Shown one piece after another: positions 34,384-45,249 of a stretch of 64,000 nt of DNA; position 1 is the stretch's first letter, and every line of letters begins with the position of its first letter. Source of the stretch: Clostridium sp. (GTDB lineage: Bacteria > Bacillota > Clostridia > Lachnospirales > Lachnospiraceae); assembly GCA_023664775.1 (NCBI GenBank), contig JAMPEW010000006.1, positions 22,415 to 86,414 of the forward strand, read 5' to 3'. The position numbers and the translations under genes were made by a program. The notes beneath the pieces are model-generated. The model saw nothing but the letters and a program-made list of their open reading frames with translations, was not told the DNA's origin and did no database searches.

Positions 34384-35073
34384 TTACGCTTTCTTTGTTA
34401 TAACGCCTCCGGTTTTGTATATGCTGTCTGACGGTACATATCCTCTTACAGGGGACAGTGGATATATGTTTGTGTTTTTTCCGATTACGCTTCCCGGATT
34501 TAAGACGCTGTTGCAGCCAACCTCAACGTGGTCGCCAAGCATGGCTCCGAATTTTTTAAGTTCTGTATTTATGTCAAAGTCTCCATCTGAATTTTTACCC
34601 TTTACATGTACATGTGTTTTGTCGCTTTTTACGTTTGAGGTTATTGAGCCTGCGCCCATATGGGATTTGTACCCCAGTATGGAATCCCCAACATAATTGT
34701 AGTGCGGAACCTGCACATTATCAAAAATAATTACGTTTTTAAGCTCCGTGGAATTACCGACAACGCAGCCAGCCCCCACAAGCGCATTTCCTCTTATAAA
34801 TGCACACTGCCTTACCTCCGTGTCTGCACCAATAATTGTTGGACCTGCAATATATGCCGAAGCAAATACCTTTGCAGTTTTGTGTATCCATACCTGTGGC
34901 GAAGCCTCATCATATTCGTTTTTGTCAAGACGGCTTCCAAGTTCAAGAATATAGTCCTTTATGTTCGGTAACGCCTCCCACGGATAAGCAAGCTTCTCCA
35001 AGTATTCCTTTGCCATCGTATGTTCAAGGCTGTACATGCTTTTTATTGCCAGCTCCGAAATCATGCCATTCAT
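34384..35073 (-). CDS. Left-handed beta-helix (hexapeptide) acyltransferase-like protein
   Basis: 229 aa. The first 50 residues are helical; the rest is a hexapeptide beta-helix: VWIHKTAKVFASAYIAGPTI, FIRGNALVGAGCVVGNS, DSILGYKSHMGAGSI and GCNSVLNPGSVIGKN. This resembles the C-terminal acetyltransferase half of GlmU and related nucleotidyltransferases, without any pyrophosphorylase domain. The family includes sugar and dihydrodipicolinate acyltransferases; the substrate cannot be read from the sequence. The start has GGAGG at 10 nt. Confidence 0.7.
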   Translation of the reverse strand: MNGMISELAIKSMYSLEHTMAKEYLEKLAYPWEALPNIKDYILELGSRLDKNEYDEASPQVWIHKTAKVFASAYIAGPTIIGADTEVRQCAFIRGNALVGAGCVVGNSTELKNVIIFDNVQVPHYNYVGDSILGYKSHMGAGSITSNVKSDKTHVHVKGKNSDGDFDINTELKKFGAMLGDHVEVGCNSVLNPGSVIGKNTNIYPLSPVRGYVPSDSIYKTGGVITKKA

Positions 35074-35205
35074 TTTATTTATTCCTCCACTTCATTTCCT
35101 TTATAGCCATGTGCAAAGCTCTTTCGCAATAATAGGCTTTGCTCTGTATCATTTAACACCCATAGCATTTATTTCAACCTGCATACTAATTAATATTATG
35201 TAAAC

Positions 35206-37248
35206 TTATCTTTTTGCTTTTTCTTCCTTTTTCTTCCGTGGCTTAGCACTTTTTTTCTCAGCATAATAAGGCTTTGTCATATCAAATATCGTTGTTATTT
35301 TGTACTGATTGTCAAGCTGCTTTACAAGCTCCGTATTTTTTATGACAAAGCTATTCATTTTTTCCGTGTATTCTTCCTTTGATATGGTTCCCTCCGCAAC
35401 GCCTGTAAGTCCCTTTTCCCAGCTTGCTGTCATCTCTGCCCGAAGAAGGTTGTTGATGGAATAATATACAACATCATAGATAATCTCGCCGAGAAATGTA
35501 GGCGTTACGATCTGCGTTTTTTTATTGAGGGCTATGTATTTGTTTGTAACGAGCTTCGTAATGATGCTGTCACGGGTTGCGCTTGTTCCTATGCCGCTTC
35601 CCTTTATCTGACTTCTAAGCTCCTCATCCTCAATCAGTTGTCCTGCATTTTCCATTGCAAGTATAAGCGTTCCCGAGGAATATCGTTTCGGTGGGGTCGT
35701 CTCCCCCTCCTTAATGTTACATTCCTTTACCAAAAGCTGCTGTCCCTTTTTCAGTCCGTTCAACATATCCATCACGGCAGGCGTAAGCTTTTCCTCGTTT
35801 TCCTTTTTACCCGTCCCCGCTATCTGAAGATACCCGGGTGATACAAGCCTTTTGAAATTAGAAAAGAAATGCTCAGGCTTCTTATCCTTGTCATCTGTTA
35901 TGGCTCTTGTTAATACAAGCGCTATTTTTTCATATGCTGCAGCAGGATAAAATATGCTTAAAAACCGTCTTGCTATGATATCATAAACCTTTTTTGCAGT
36001 TTCCGAAACACTGTTTAATGCTCCGAGCCCCTGCCCTGTCGGTATGATTGCATAATGGTCGGTAATCTGCTTGTCGTTTACATATTTTGATTTTGCGATA
36101 CCCTTATATCCGCCCTGATTCATAATATTGTCGGCAAAGGCAGAAAGTGGAGCGTATTTCCTAAGTCCACCGATATTTTTGTGTATTTCCTTGGAAACGG
36201 CAGTGGAAAGCACTCTTGCATCCGTTCTCGGATATGTGACAAGCTTTTTCTCATAAAGCTCCTGCACAATATTTAATGTATCTGTCGGACTTATTTTAAA
36301 CATGGCAGAGCAGTCGTTTTGCAGCTCTGCTAAGTTATAAAGCATAGGCGGTGCCTTTTTTTCCGTCTTTTTTTCAACCTTTTCTACTGTGAGGCATAGG
36401 GGAGGATTTTTCATAAGCAGTGCAATCAGCTCCCTTGCAGACTCCTCCTTTTTAAAACCATTTTCCTTGTAAAGCAGCGGCGACTTATCATAGGTACTTC
36501 CCTCCACTGCCTTCCACTCTGCCTCAAATCCGTCAAGCTGTGCCACAACCCTGTAAAACGGCGTAGGAACAAACTCCCTGATTTCCCTTTCACGCTTTAC
36601 AATCATACCCAACACACACGTCATGACACGCCCCACGGCAATCACGCATTTTTCAAGCTTTAAATAATTTTTTACCGTATAACTGTACTTTAATGTAAGG
36701 GCTCTTGAAAAGTTAATCCCCATAAGGTAATCCTCCTTCGCCCTTAAATATGCCGAGTCACTTAAGCTGTCATATTCCGAAAGCTCCTTTGCTTCACGTA
36801 TTCCCCTTAATATTTCCTCCTCTGTCTGTGAGTCAATCCAAACCCTCTTTTTTGTTTTGTCATCACCCACATTTGCCATTTGATCCACAAGCCTGTATAT
36901 ATATTCTCCCTCACGTCCTGAGTCTGTACAAACGTAGATACATGCCACATCCTCACGGTTCAGCAATCTTTTCACAACATTAAACTGATTGCTTGCGGCA
37001 GGGATTATCTCATACTGAAATATATCGGGAACAAATGGAATCGTATCCATGCTCCACCTTTTTAATTCAGGGTTATATGCATCAGGATAGCTCATCGTAA
37101 CTAAATGTCCCACACACCATGTCACGATAGAATCCTCCGTCTCTATAAAGCCTGTTTTTGCTCCTGCACTATCAGCGCCCTTTACTCCCAATGCCTTGGC
37201 AAATTCCCTTGCCACACTGGGCTTCTCGGCTATATATAAATTCTTCAA
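35206..37248 (-). CDS. topB: DNA topoisomerase III
   Basis: 680 aa, a type IA topoisomerase that decatenates DNA. The TOPRIM start is YIAEKPSVAREFAKALGV with CTDSGREGEYIYR further on. The active-site tyrosine is in KLVTYPRTDARVLS, and the C-terminal half contains KGSGIGTSATRDSIITKL, typical of TopB. The start codon is TTG (37248), preceded by GGAGG at 7 nt; no ATG fits the family N-terminus. The basic Lys-rich tail replaces zinc fingers. Confidence 0.95.
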   Translation of the reverse strand: MKNLYIAEKPSVAREFAKALGVKGADSAGAKTGFIETEDSIVTWCVGHLVTMSYPDAYNPELKRWSMDTIPFVPDIFQYEIIPAASNQFNVVKRLLNREDVACIYVCTDSGREGEYIYRLVDQMANVGDDKTKKRVWIDSQTEEEILRGIREAKELSEYDSLSDSAYLRAKEDYLMGINFSRALTLKYSYTVKNYLKLEKCVIAVGRVMTCVLGMIVKREREIREFVPTPFYRVVAQLDGFEAEWKAVEGSTYDKSPLLYKENGFKKEESARELIALLMKNPPLCLTVEKVEKKTEKKAPPMLYNLAELQNDCSAMFKISPTDTLNIVQELYEKKLVTYPRTDARVLSTAVSKEIHKNIGGLRKYAPLSAFADNIMNQGGYKGIAKSKYVNDKQITDHYAIIPTGQGLGALNSVSETAKKVYDIIARRFLSIFYPAAAYEKIALVLTRAITDDKDKKPEHFFSNFKRLVSPGYLQIAGTGKKENEEKLTPAVMDMLNGLKKGQQLLVKECNIKEGETTPPKRYSSGTLILAMENAGQLIEDEELRSQIKGSGIGTSATRDSIITKLVTNKYIALNKKTQIVTPTFLGEIIYDVVYYSINNLLRAEMTASWEKGLTGVAEGTISKEEYTEKMNSFVIKNTELVKQLDNQYKITTIFDMTKPYYAEKKSAKPRKKKEEKAKR

Positions 37249-37344
37249 ATTATTTCCTCCAAAATCAGGTCATGCAAGCTACCATGGGCTGCACCATTTA
37301 CTTTTTGCAGCATACAGCATTACGTAATGTGTACAACAAAAAAC

Positions 37345-37373
37345 ATTATACCAACATTAAGGGAAAAAAACAA
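37345..37373 (-). promoter_or_regulatory. Promoter for topB
   Basis: TTGTTT, 17 nt, TATAAT on the minus strand gives a leader of about 90 nt before the TTG start codon. Confidence 0.6.
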
Positions 37374-37404
37374 TTGAAATAACATAGGAAAATAACATGC
37401 TTTA

Positions 37405-37413
37405 TGATATAAT
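37405..37413 (+). promoter_or_regulatory. Extended -10 promoter for the duplicated membrane protein gene
   Basis: TGATATAAT on the plus strand is a TGn extended -10 box, 57 nt upstream of the ATG at 37470. No good -35 hexamer is seen. It faces away from the topB promoter 30 bp upstream. Confidence 0.4.
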
Positions 37414-37469
37414 TGTTGAAGCAGCATATTTTGTTCATGGTGGAAAGATTTTGTTTTGGGAGGTTTTTC

Positions 37470-38399
37470 ATGGAGTCTAAGGCTATTCGCGCAATTCGGT
37501 ATTTATCTCTTGTTTCTTCAATTGCAAGTATATTTATGGCATATGTAGGTGCATGTATTGTAAACAATTTTTTTCTTACGTTTTTATATAAATATTTTAC
37601 AGCTTCTGCTTTAGGAATTTTTAGAACTTTAATCATGCTCATTTTTATTCTTCAGGCAATTTTAGGATTTATCCTTTTACATAAAAACAAGCTTCTCTTA
37701 CGCTCACATGGTCAAAGCCAAGCACCACAAGCCATAAATCCATACAGATTTTTAAAGGCTGACAATATTATAAAAGCTTGTACATCAGGTGTTCTTTTGA
37801 TATTGGCTGGTCTTATTTTGTGCACTGGTATTATTTTTTCTCTGGACGTGATACTTCTTTTATTGCCAATTGCTGTGATGCTTATATTATCCATAAGCAG
37901 TCTTACTATAATGAAAAGAAGCCGTACAGAAAATTTTGGAAATACTGCTGAAAATAATATTATTTCAATCAGATGGCTATCCCTTGTGTCAACAATTATC
38001 AGCCTTGCTTTGACAATTCTATATTTATATCTTGCAATTTCTTGTTTTATCTCCGGAAATTTTTGGGTTTATTTTCTTTTGGGCTTATTTTCCTTTTGCG
38101 TCTTTGTTATTTTCTGTGCGCAGACAATTTTAAGCTTTAGCTTTTTTAATAAAAACAAGCTTCTCTTACGCTCGCATAGTCAAATTCAAGCACCACAAGA
38201 CATAAATCCATACAGATTTTTAAAGGCTGACAATATTTTAAAAACCGTTATATCAATTATTTTTTTCATCTTTTACTTTATTGTGCTTTTTATGCTATTG
38301 AGATTTACCGCAGGCGGGTTAATGCTTGTACTGTTCCCGCATGTTATCATACTGTCGCTGTCCATAAAATGCCTTAGCATGATGAAACCGGCTGCATAG
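37470..38399 (+). CDS. Integral membrane protein with internal duplication, unknown function
   Basis: About 309 aa and eight or so membrane helices. Residues about 5-150 and 165-305 are two copies of one unit: each has an IRxxSLVS helix, a 4-helix layout and the loop NKLLLRSH-Q-QAPQ-INPYRFLKADNI. The loops are encoded by 87-bp segments (37683-37769 and 38151-38237) with only 5 mismatches. ATG 37470 follows GGGAGG at 6 nt; the frame is open upstream from a TTG without an RBS. No known family was recognised. Confidence 0.65.
   Translation: MESKAIRAIRYLSLVSSIASIFMAYVGACIVNNFFLTFLYKYFTASALGIFRTLIMLIFILQAILGFILLHKNKLLLRSHGQSQAPQAINPYRFLKADNIIKACTSGVLLILAGLILCTGIIFSLDVILLLLPIAVMLILSISSLTIMKRSRTENFGNTAENNIISIRWLSLVSTIISLALTILYLYLAISCFISGNFWVYFLLGLFSFCVFVIFCAQTILSFSFFNKNKLLLRSHSQIQAPQDINPYRFLKADNILKTVISIIFFIFYFIVLFMLLRFTAGGLMLVLFPHVIILSLSIKCLSMMKPAA
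37683..37769. repeat. 87-bp direct repeat, copy 1 (inside membrane protein gene)
   Basis: It matches 38151-38237 at 82 of 87 positions. The two copies are in frame 468 bp (156 codons) apart, so recombination between them would delete one unit without changing the frame. Confidence 0.85.
38151..38237. repeat. 87-bp direct repeat, copy 2 (inside membrane protein gene)
   Basis: Second copy of the segment beginning AAAAACAAGCTTCTCTTACG. It encodes the conserved loop between the membrane units; the flanking sequences of the two copies are much more diverged than the loop. Confidence 0.85.
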
Positions 38400-38400
38400 C

Positions 38401-39051
38401 CTATGCGTCATTGAGACGCATAATTTGAATCGCCAGTGCTATATGCTCCATCCCAAGTATTCGCATATGTGGATAAAGCTTCGTTACAGGGTCAATCAAA
38501 AGCAACAGTGCAAGCGTAATTTGCAGAATTGTCTGCAGCATATCTGCAACCCATTTTTTCTTGTGGGTAAGATTATAAATGGTAACATTCAGGCTTTCCG
38601 TCCCCTCAATTAAACCAAATATGCCCCATATAACCCCAATTAAACCATCAGCCCGGTTTCCATGTACAATAATGGAAATACCGATTACAATCAAAAGAAT
38701 GCCCGCAGAGGAAAGCTTTGTGTCCAGCCTTTTATATTCCTTGGTTATTATGGCACAAAAAAGGGAGCTGACACCGATTGCAATCATAAGGCTTCCCATC
38801 GTATATGGCAGAACCTTATAAATAAAATCAACAAAAAACAGGCACAAAAAACCAACAATCAATAATATGCCAACAATAATATATCCAATTCTTTTACTTA
38901 AAGGCGTACCAAATACATGCCGACTGTAAAATTTCCATGTGGACATATCCGTTTCCAGCTCCTGCACTGCCTGTCCCTGATAAAACGGAGCATACCCCAA
39001 ATCGGAAGGGGAATCCGTATACAGCTTTTCATTCTTTTCTTTCCCTGCCAT
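38401..39051 (-). CDS. DUF308/HdeD-like membrane protein
   Basis: About 216 aa. A 45-residue polar N-terminus precedes six predicted helices: YIIVGILLIVGFLCLFFVDF, TMGSLMIAIGVSSLFCAII, GILLIVIGISIIVHG, VIWGIFGLIEGTESLN and a late pair. The helix pairs with GIxLIxxGI and GxxxIxxG patterns match the DUF308 family, which includes the acid-resistance protein HdeD; its role in Firmicutes is unknown. ATG 39051 has GGAGAG; an upstream GTG (39057) is possible. It is convergent with the duplicated membrane protein gene, with stop codons 1 bp apart. Confidence 0.65.
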   Translation of the reverse strand: MAGKEKNEKLYTDSPSDLGYAPFYQGQAVQELETDMSTWKFYSRHVFGTPLSKRIGYIIVGILLIVGFLCLFFVDFIYKVLPYTMGSLMIAIGVSSLFCAIITKEYKRLDTKLSSAGILLIVIGISIIVHGNRADGLIGVIWGIFGLIEGTESLNVTIYNLTHKKKWVADMLQTILQITLALLLLIDPVTKLYPHMRILGMEHIALAIQIMRLNDA

Positions 39052-39139
39052 CAACACTCTCCAAAAAATGCTTATCCCTTATTATGTGCGCAAACCGGCT
39101 GCATATGCATAAGAAACATATTTTTGTGAAGCATATACC

Positions 39140-40834
39140 CTATATGATATCTTCCTCAATGCTATCTAAAAATTCTTTAAATTCTTTTCTTGCGCTTTCA
39201 ATCTTAAGCTTGTCCTGTTTGTCAAGAATTTCCTCAAAGGCATTCATCTGCAATTCAATAATGTGCCTTGTATCTCCCGTTGCCTCCTCATACATGCGGT
39301 CACCACGCAAAAGCAGCAGCTTATTTTCCTCCTGCTCTCTCGGATGTATCTTTAAGGACGCTAAGGATTCAAGCCTTGCAGCGATTTCCTCGTCGCTCAT
39401 ATCCGTATCTTCATTTTTTATGACGACACGCTTTGATATTTTTGTTGATAATACCTTAACCTCAACCTCCAAAATAGCGTTCACGTCATAGGTATAGGTC
39501 ACGTCAACTGCCTCTTTCCCTGCCGGGCCAATTGGCACAGGCACCTCTAACTCGCCTAAATATACGTTGTTTCTTGCATACCTGCTCTCTCCCTGAAGGA
39601 TTTTGACAAGTATGTGGCTTTGATTGTCAGAAGCTGTATAAAGACGTTCTGTCCTGCTCACAGGTATTACCGTATTTCTTTCTATGATAGGCAGATAATG
39701 ACCGTTTTCCTTGTAGCCGCCGCTTCTTGTGACAACAATGTCCGTTCCAAGGGTAAACGGACATACATCCGTAAGAATTATCTCCTTTACTGCCTCGTCC
39801 CGCTCCTTCATGGCTGCCTGTGTCGCTGCACCCACAGCAACAACCTCGTCAGGATTTATGCTTGTGTTGGGAAGCCTGCCGAAAAGACGGCTTACAAACC
39901 TTCTGACAATGGATAACTTTGTGGCGCCTCCTACCAATATAACCTCCTCAATATCAGCAAGCTTTATCTGAGCGTCCTTAAGACTTCTCTCTATCGGTTT
40001 TTTTATCTTGCCAAGCAAAAGCTGGCAGGACTTTTCATAGTCGTCTATGTTTATCTCGTACTCATATTTTTCCTCGCCTATCCTGCATTTAAACACGGAG
40101 GTTCTGCTTTCCTCAAAGCCAAGCTTACATAGCTCTGCCTGCTTTCTTATATGGGCAAGTGTTTTTGCATCAAGCTCATCCTGGTCTATTTCCTTTTCCC
40201 TGAAAAACATCTGCTCAAGAACCTCTGTAAAGTCCTCTCCTCCAAGATAGTTGTCGCCTGCAACTGCACGAACCTCCATAATATTTTGATACAGCTCAAG
40301 TATTGATACGTCAAATGTACCGCCGCCCAAATCAAAAACAAGGAATTTGGTATCTGCATTTTTCTTGTTTAAGCCATAGGCAATCGCAGCAGCAGTCGGC
40401 TCACTGACAATACGCTCAACTACAAAGCCTGCCATTTCTCCTGCCTTCTTTGTAGCCTTTCTCTGTGCATCATTAAAATAGGCTGGAACGCTGATAACAG
40501 CCTCTGTTACCTCATGTCCAAAAAACGCCTCCGCATCCTCCTTCAGGGATTTTATAACAAGGCTTGATAATTCTTCTGCCGTAAATTCCCTTTCGCCAAG
40601 CATGAACTTTTTGCCTGTTCCCATGCTTCTCTTAAAGACAGAGGCAGTCTGAGACGGGTTTGTCATACCTCGCTCCCTTGCGGTCTTTCCTACATAAACC
40701 ACACCTTCGTCATCCACGCTTACGACAGAAGGCGTAAGCATTTCTCCCAGCTTATTCGGTATAACCTTAGCCTCATCCTTATCAAAATATGCAATTAAAC
40801 TGTTTGTTGTTCCAAGGTCGATTCCTACTATCAT
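39140..40834 (-). CDS. HscC-like Hsp70 chaperone
   Basis: 564 aa, shorter than DnaK (about 610) and similar in length to HscC. The ATPase domain has [51 protein letters not shown] and [15 protein letters not shown]. The substrate domain is short, with [11 protein letters not shown] and [10 protein letters not shown], and the C-terminal lid is truncated to about 90 residues. The start overlaps the J/TPR gene stop as ATGA. Hsp70 and J-type partner genes are thus coupled, as for HscC and its J partners in proteobacteria. Confidence 0.87.
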   Translation of the reverse strand: MIVGIDLGTTNSLIAYFDKDEAKVIPNKLGEMLTPSVVSVDDEGVVYVGKTARERGMTNPSQTASVFKRSMGTGKKFMLGEREFTAEELSSLVIKSLKEDAEAFFGHEVTEAVISVPAYFNDAQRKATKKAGEMAGFVVERIVSEPTAAAIAYGLNKKNADTKFLVFDLGGGTFDVSILELYQNIMEVRAVAGDNYLGGEDFTEVLEQMFFREKEIDQDELDAKTLAHIRKQAELCKLGFEESRTSVFKCRIGEEKYEYEINIDDYEKSCQLLLGKIKKPIERSLKDAQIKLADIEEVILVGGATKLSIVRRFVSRLFGRLPNTSINPDEVVAVGAATQAAMKERDEAVKEIILTDVCPFTLGTDIVVTRSGGYKENGHYLPIIERNTVIPVSRTERLYTASDNQSHILVKILQGESRYARNNVYLGELEVPVPIGPAGKEAVDVTYTYDVNAILEVEVKVLSTKISKRVVIKNEDTDMSDEEIAARLESLASLKIHPREQEENKLLLLRGDRMYEEATGDTRHIIELQMNAFEEILDKQDKLKIESARKEFKEFLDSIEEDII

Positions 40835-43800
40835 TTATTCTCAATCCTTTTTAGTTTTTCTTCTATGACAGCATTATGTCCAAATATGCTTAACGCTTTT
40901 TTGTAACACATTTTTGCCATTTCATAGTCCTTCATCTGTTCATAAACAAGTGCCTTTTCATACCATAGCTCATGACATTCGCCATAGAAACAGCCCTCAC
41001 ATCTCAGGTGCTTCAAGCCCTCATCTGCTATGGCTACAGCCTGTTTTGCTTTTTTTGTAACCCTGTAAAGCCTCGCCATTTTAACATAGTCCAAAGGCGT
41101 GTGCATTTTCTCCTTTGGAATTGTGGCACGTTCAAGGTAAACTCTTATGTCCGGCTTGAATAATGTTTTTTTGCTTAAAATAGTTTCTATCAAACTACTA
41201 TAATAATTTGCTTTATTGTTGATGTCAAGCTTTACAGCCTTCTCAAAATGCTTCCGCGCATCCTCCATGAGACCATGATCCTTAAAAACATCTCCCATGC
41301 TTACATATGCCCTCTTATCATCTCCCTGCTTGCTTATGGCAAGCTTAAAGCTTTCATGCGCCTTGTCTATATAGCCCTCCAAGCCATATACATAGCAGAG
41401 CTGTCTTATGCACATCTGTATGTCCTCATCGTATGGCAGCTCATCGATGCATTTCCTAAGCACCTTAACGGAATCCTCCATTCTTCCCATTCGGAGTAAA
41501 AGCTCCGAATAGTCGTACATGACATCGGCATTTAATCCAAATATTTCAAGGTATTCCTGATATACTGCTTCGCTTTCCTCAAAATGGTTCATGCACTGCA
41601 GGGTTCTTGCTTTATATGCATATATATTTGCCTTCATATCATTATCCGCGTCCTGCATATTTATATAAAGCAGCGCCTTATTATAATTTTCCACTGCCAT
41701 GTCAAACTGTCTATGCTGCTCATAAATAAGTCCCATCCTACTGTAACAGTAATAATTGTCAGGCTCATATTTAATCGCCTCCTGAAAATCAGAAAGAGCG
41801 CTTTTGTAATTGCCTAAAAATCTGTTTAGGATTCCCTTGTTTATATAAAAATATGCACTTGGTCTTAGCTCCAACTGTTTTTCAAACAGCTCTATCGCCT
41901 CTGCATACCTTCCTTTATGCTTAAAGGCAAGTCCCTTTTGCCCGTAAACGTACTCATTATCCGGCCAAAGACTGATTACCTTATCATAAATGCCAATTGC
42001 ATCATCAACCATGCCTCTTTTTATAAGCAGACCTGCAAGCTCCATATACACATCCCCAAATTCCTCCATGTCGCTTTCATCAGGCTTACTTTTTTCAATT
42101 ATTCCATTTAATATATCCTCAGCTTTTCTATATTCCTCCTCATACTTATATATCATGGCTTCCTGAAAGCTTATGCTGTCACTTTCTATCTCAAAGCTGT
42201 TATATCGTTCGATAACCCTCCTGGCACTATCCGGCTGATTATATCTTAAATATACCTTTATCTCCTGAACATACGGCTCAGCCACAAAAGGATAGATCAT
42301 GATGGCATGCTCACATGCATTCATCGTCTCCTTTATGTAGTCTAAATGAAAGGCTGCCTTTGCCATAAAGCTATAAGCAATATAGTTACTGTCATCCTTT
42401 TCAATTAGCTGCTCGCATGCTTCAAGGCATTTCTCATAATGATTCAGCTTATATTCAAGCTCACATTTAGCCTCATAGGAGAGCATAATCTCCTCGTGCT
42501 CCTTTGAAAGGGCAATTTCCAAAAACTGTCCTGCCTGCTCATAGCGCTTTGTCTTTATATAGCAGTCTGATATAAGGAAATTGACGTATTCATAGCGCTT
42601 TCTTTTTGCAACAGTGTCCTCGCTATCATCCTCCGCAGGAAGTGACTCAATCTCATTTTTCCATATAAAGAAGCAATTTAAAGCCTCGTCATATTTAAAA
42701 AGGCACAAATAGGTTCTTCCCTTTACATTATTGTACTCACACACCTTTTCTTTCCTTGGTGTAAAGCTGTCAAGCACCTCTATGGCTTCGTCAAATTTGT
42801 AGGACTGATAATAGCTCCAAGCCATCTCCATACGTATGTCGTCATCTGCCGGATTTTCCTCAAGCTGCTTTTTATATTGCTCAATCAAAGAAAAGTTTGC
42901 CCTTATCATTCCTGCCCGGACGCCGTTGTCATAATGGTTAATCTTCAAAAGGTCCATGTACATATCTCTGGACTTTTCAAAATCACCGTTATAAAATGCA
43001 AGGTCTGCCTGTTTACCATTTACAATGTATTTATCATCGGAAAGCTCCTCCGCCCTGTCATAGTACTCCTTTGCCCTATCATAATCTCTATTATTTTTGG
43101 CAATGTCGCCGCATACAAGCAAAATTGCGGCATCCTCCGGAAAATCCTCTGCAAGTGCATCAACATCTTGCTGTATTTCGAGCATCTCATTTTGGCATAA
43201 GTCATAGAGGGTTTTTTCCTCATTTTCAAGCTGCTCCTGATACTGATTGTGTAGCTTTTGAAGCTTATTTTTCACTATGGCAATCTCCAAATACGGATGA
43301 TATGCGTCACTATCCTGAAGCTCAGAAATTATTTTATCCTGTTCTTCAATATTGCCTGCCCGTATGACGGAATCCAACTTATAATACCGTTCAATAAATT
43401 TATCTATATCCTCCGTCTCGCCCTCGAATAGATAATAATTTATTAAGTCATCGTATGTTGAATTGGTTATAATATAGTCTAAAAAATCTACAGGATATTC
43501 CTCAGACAGCTCCTTCCTCCTGCTCTTTATATCGAAAGAGTCAATAATATATTTCCATACCTTTTTCGGAATATAGAAATAATCCATAAGGAATTTCATA
43601 AGTGTATCAAAGGCATCCTCGGAGGAATCAAGAGATACAAACTCGTCCCGGTCAAAAAGCTCCTGCCACTTATTTACATCTATTCTTGAGAAAAAGTCAA
43701 AATACATATCCTCAAGTGCAAGCAGCAACGGCGATTTTTCCTCATCGTCATTCCCCTGCTCCCCCTCATCAACATCAGCAAGGCGCATTGCCTCCTCGTA

Positions 43801-43932
43801 TGCAGAACGAAGCTCCTTAAAGCCCTCAGGATCATCCTCCGGATTTACCTTAGACAGCTTTTCCCTATATACGGTTTTTAATTCAGTTTTGTCCTTTGTA
43901 GGTGCAATACCCAGTATCTGCCAAATTTCCAT
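40831..43932 (-). CDS. J-domain-like TPR repeat protein (co-chaperone candidate)
   Basis: 1033 aa. The N-terminal 55 residues, [19 protein letters not shown] to [11 protein letters not shown], have the J-domain shape of DjlB/DjlC-type proteins. In place of the HPD signature it has [10 protein letters not shown], so the key histidine is Asn. The rest is about 20 tetratricopeptide repeats, such as [19 protein letters not shown] and [20 protein letters not shown], with no membrane helix. It lies between icd (11 bp upstream) and the Hsp70 gene (overlapping), so it probably feeds substrates to that Hsp70. Confidence 0.75.
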   Translation of the reverse strand: MEIWQILGIAPTKDKTELKTVYREKLSKVNPEDDPEGFKELRSAYEEAMRLADVDEGEQGNDDEEKSPLLLALEDMYFDFFSRIDVNKWQELFDRDEFVSLDSSEDAFDTLMKFLMDYFYIPKKVWKYIIDSFDIKSRRKELSEEYPVDFLDYIITNSTYDDLINYYLFEGETEDIDKFIERYYKLDSVIRAGNIEEQDKIISELQDSDAYHPYLEIAIVKNKLQKLHNQYQEQLENEEKTLYDLCQNEMLEIQQDVDALAEDFPEDAAILLVCGDIAKNNRDYDRAKEYYDRAEELSDDKYIVNGKQADLAFYNGDFEKSRDMYMDLLKINHYDNGVRAGMIRANFSLIEQYKKQLEENPADDDIRMEMAWSYYQSYKFDEAIEVLDSFTPRKEKVCEYNNVKGRTYLCLFKYDEALNCFFIWKNEIESLPAEDDSEDTVAKRKRYEYVNFLISDCYIKTKRYEQAGQFLEIALSKEHEEIMLSYEAKCELEYKLNHYEKCLEACEQLIEKDDSNYIAYSFMAKAAFHLDYIKETMNACEHAIMIYPFVAEPYVQEIKVYLRYNQPDSARRVIERYNSFEIESDSISFQEAMIYKYEEEYRKAEDILNGIIEKSKPDESDMEEFGDVYMELAGLLIKRGMVDDAIGIYDKVISLWPDNEYVYGQKGLAFKHKGRYAEAIELFEKQLELRPSAYFYINKGILNRFLGNYKSALSDFQEAIKYEPDNYYCYSRMGLIYEQHRQFDMAVENYNKALLYINMQDADNDMKANIYAYKARTLQCMNHFEESEAVYQEYLEIFGLNADVMYDYSELLLRMGRMEDSVKVLRKCIDELPYDEDIQMCIRQLCYVYGLEGYIDKAHESFKLAISKQGDDKRAYVSMGDVFKDHGLMEDARKHFEKAVKLDINNKANYYSSLIETILSKKTLFKPDIRVYLERATIPKEKMHTPLDYVKMARLYRVTKKAKQAVAIADEGLKHLRCEGCFYGECHELWYEKALVYEQMKDYEMAKMCYKKALSIFGHNAVIEEKLKRIENK

Positions 43933-43943
43933 TTACATTCCTC

Positions 43944-45152
43944 TTATAAACTTTTTTCCAAGGTTTCACGTATCGCCTTAATAAAATCCTCACTGTTAAG
44001 AACGGTGACATTTTCAAGGGTGGTAATCAGCGCCAAATCCTTCGTCATCCTGCCATCCTCTATTGTCTTTATCGTTGCAGCCTCAAGCTTGTCTGCAAAT
44101 TCCATAAGTGCAGGAATATTGTCAAGCTCTCCTCTTTTTCTTAAAGCGCCTGTCCATGCAAATATTGTTGCAACGGAATTTGTTGAGGTTTCCTCCCCTG
44201 CAAGGTACTTGTAGTAATGTCTCTGTACCGTTCCATGTGCCGCCTCGTACTCATATTTTCCATCAGGTGATACAAGCACAGACGTCATCATTGCAAGAGA
44301 GCCAAAGGCTGAGGAAATCATGTCACTCATAACGTCTCCATCATAGTTTTTACAAGCCCATATATATCCTCCCTCAGATTTCATAACTCTTGCAACCGCA
44401 TCATCTATCAGTGTATAAAAATACTCTATGCCTGCCGCATCAAATTTTTCCTTGTACTCCTCATCAAATATCTGCTGAAAAATATCCTTAAAGGTATGGT
44501 CATATTTCTTTGAAATTGTATCCTTTGTAGCAAACCAAAGCGTCTGCTTTGTGTCAAGGGCATAGTTAAAACAGCTTCTTGCAAAGCTTTCAATGGAGCT
44601 GTCAATGTTGTGCTGTCCCTGTATGACACCCGCGCCTTCAAATTTATGTATTGTCTCCTTTATGACCGTTCCATCCTTACCTGTAAATACAAGCTCCGCC
44701 GTACCTGCTCCCGGAACATCTATCTCAACACTCTTATAAACATCACCATATGCATGTCTTGCGATTGTAATCGGCTTCTTCCAGTTCTTGACACATGGCT
44801 CTATTCCCTTTACAACAATAGGAGCACGAAATACTGTACCGTCAAGAATTGCACGAATTGTACCATTTGGACTTTTCCACATTTCCTTTAGGTTATACTC
44901 TGTCATACGGGCTGCATTTGGTGTGATTGTTGCACATTTCACGGCAACACCGTATTTCTGTGTGGCATATGCAGAATCGAAGGTAACCTTATCCTCCGTT
45001 TCATTTCTATACTCAAGTCCCAAATCATAATATTCCGACTTTAAATCAATAAACGGATATATCAGCTCATCCTTTATCAGCTTCCAAAGTATTCTTGTCA
45101 TTTCGTCTCCGTCCATCTCTACAAGGGGCGTTGTCATTTTAATTTTTTCCAT
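43944..45152 (-). CDS. icd: Isocitrate dehydrogenase (NADP+), subfamily II
   Basis: 402 aa. It oxidatively decarboxylates isocitrate to 2-oxoglutarate, giving NADPH. The sequence is the eukaryote-like homodimeric type: [60 protein letters not shown] and [20 protein letters not shown]. Catalytic Tyr and Lys lie in HAYGDVYK and nearby. ATG 45152 has GGAGG at 10 nt; an internal ATG at 45137 is less likely. The neighbouring chaperone genes suggest a shared transcript, but no functional link is known. Confidence 0.95.
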   Translation of the reverse strand: MEKIKMTTPLVEMDGDEMTRILWKLIKDELIYPFIDLKSEYYDLGLEYRNETEDKVTFDSAYATQKYGVAVKCATITPNAARMTEYNLKEMWKSPNGTIRAILDGTVFRAPIVVKGIEPCVKNWKKPITIARHAYGDVYKSVEIDVPGAGTAELVFTGKDGTVIKETIHKFEGAGVIQGQHNIDSSIESFARSCFNYALDTKQTLWFATKDTISKKYDHTFKDIFQQIFDEEYKEKFDAAGIEYFYTLIDDAVARVMKSEGGYIWACKNYDGDVMSDMISSAFGSLAMMTSVLVSPDGKYEYEAAHGTVQRHYYKYLAGEETSTNSVATIFAWTGALRKRGELDNIPALMEFADKLEAATIKTIEDGRMTKDLALITTLENVTVLNSEDFIKAIRETLEKSL

Positions 45153-45220
45153 TCTTATTTTTCCTCCAACTATATCGGTATTTTATGTTTATCGGAAAGC
45201 TCCCTGTTCTTTCCATAAGA

Positions 45221-45237
45221 CAGGATGAAACATCCTG
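45221..45237. terminator. Short perfect hairpin after the HAD-gene-distal region, upstream of icd
   Basis: CAGGATG-AAA-CATCCTG, a 7-bp stem with a 3-nt loop, lies 70 bp upstream of icd and 13 bp after the end of the HAD gene. No T-run follows, so termination is uncertain. Confidence 0.35.
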
Positions 45238-45249
45238 AATCATTACATG

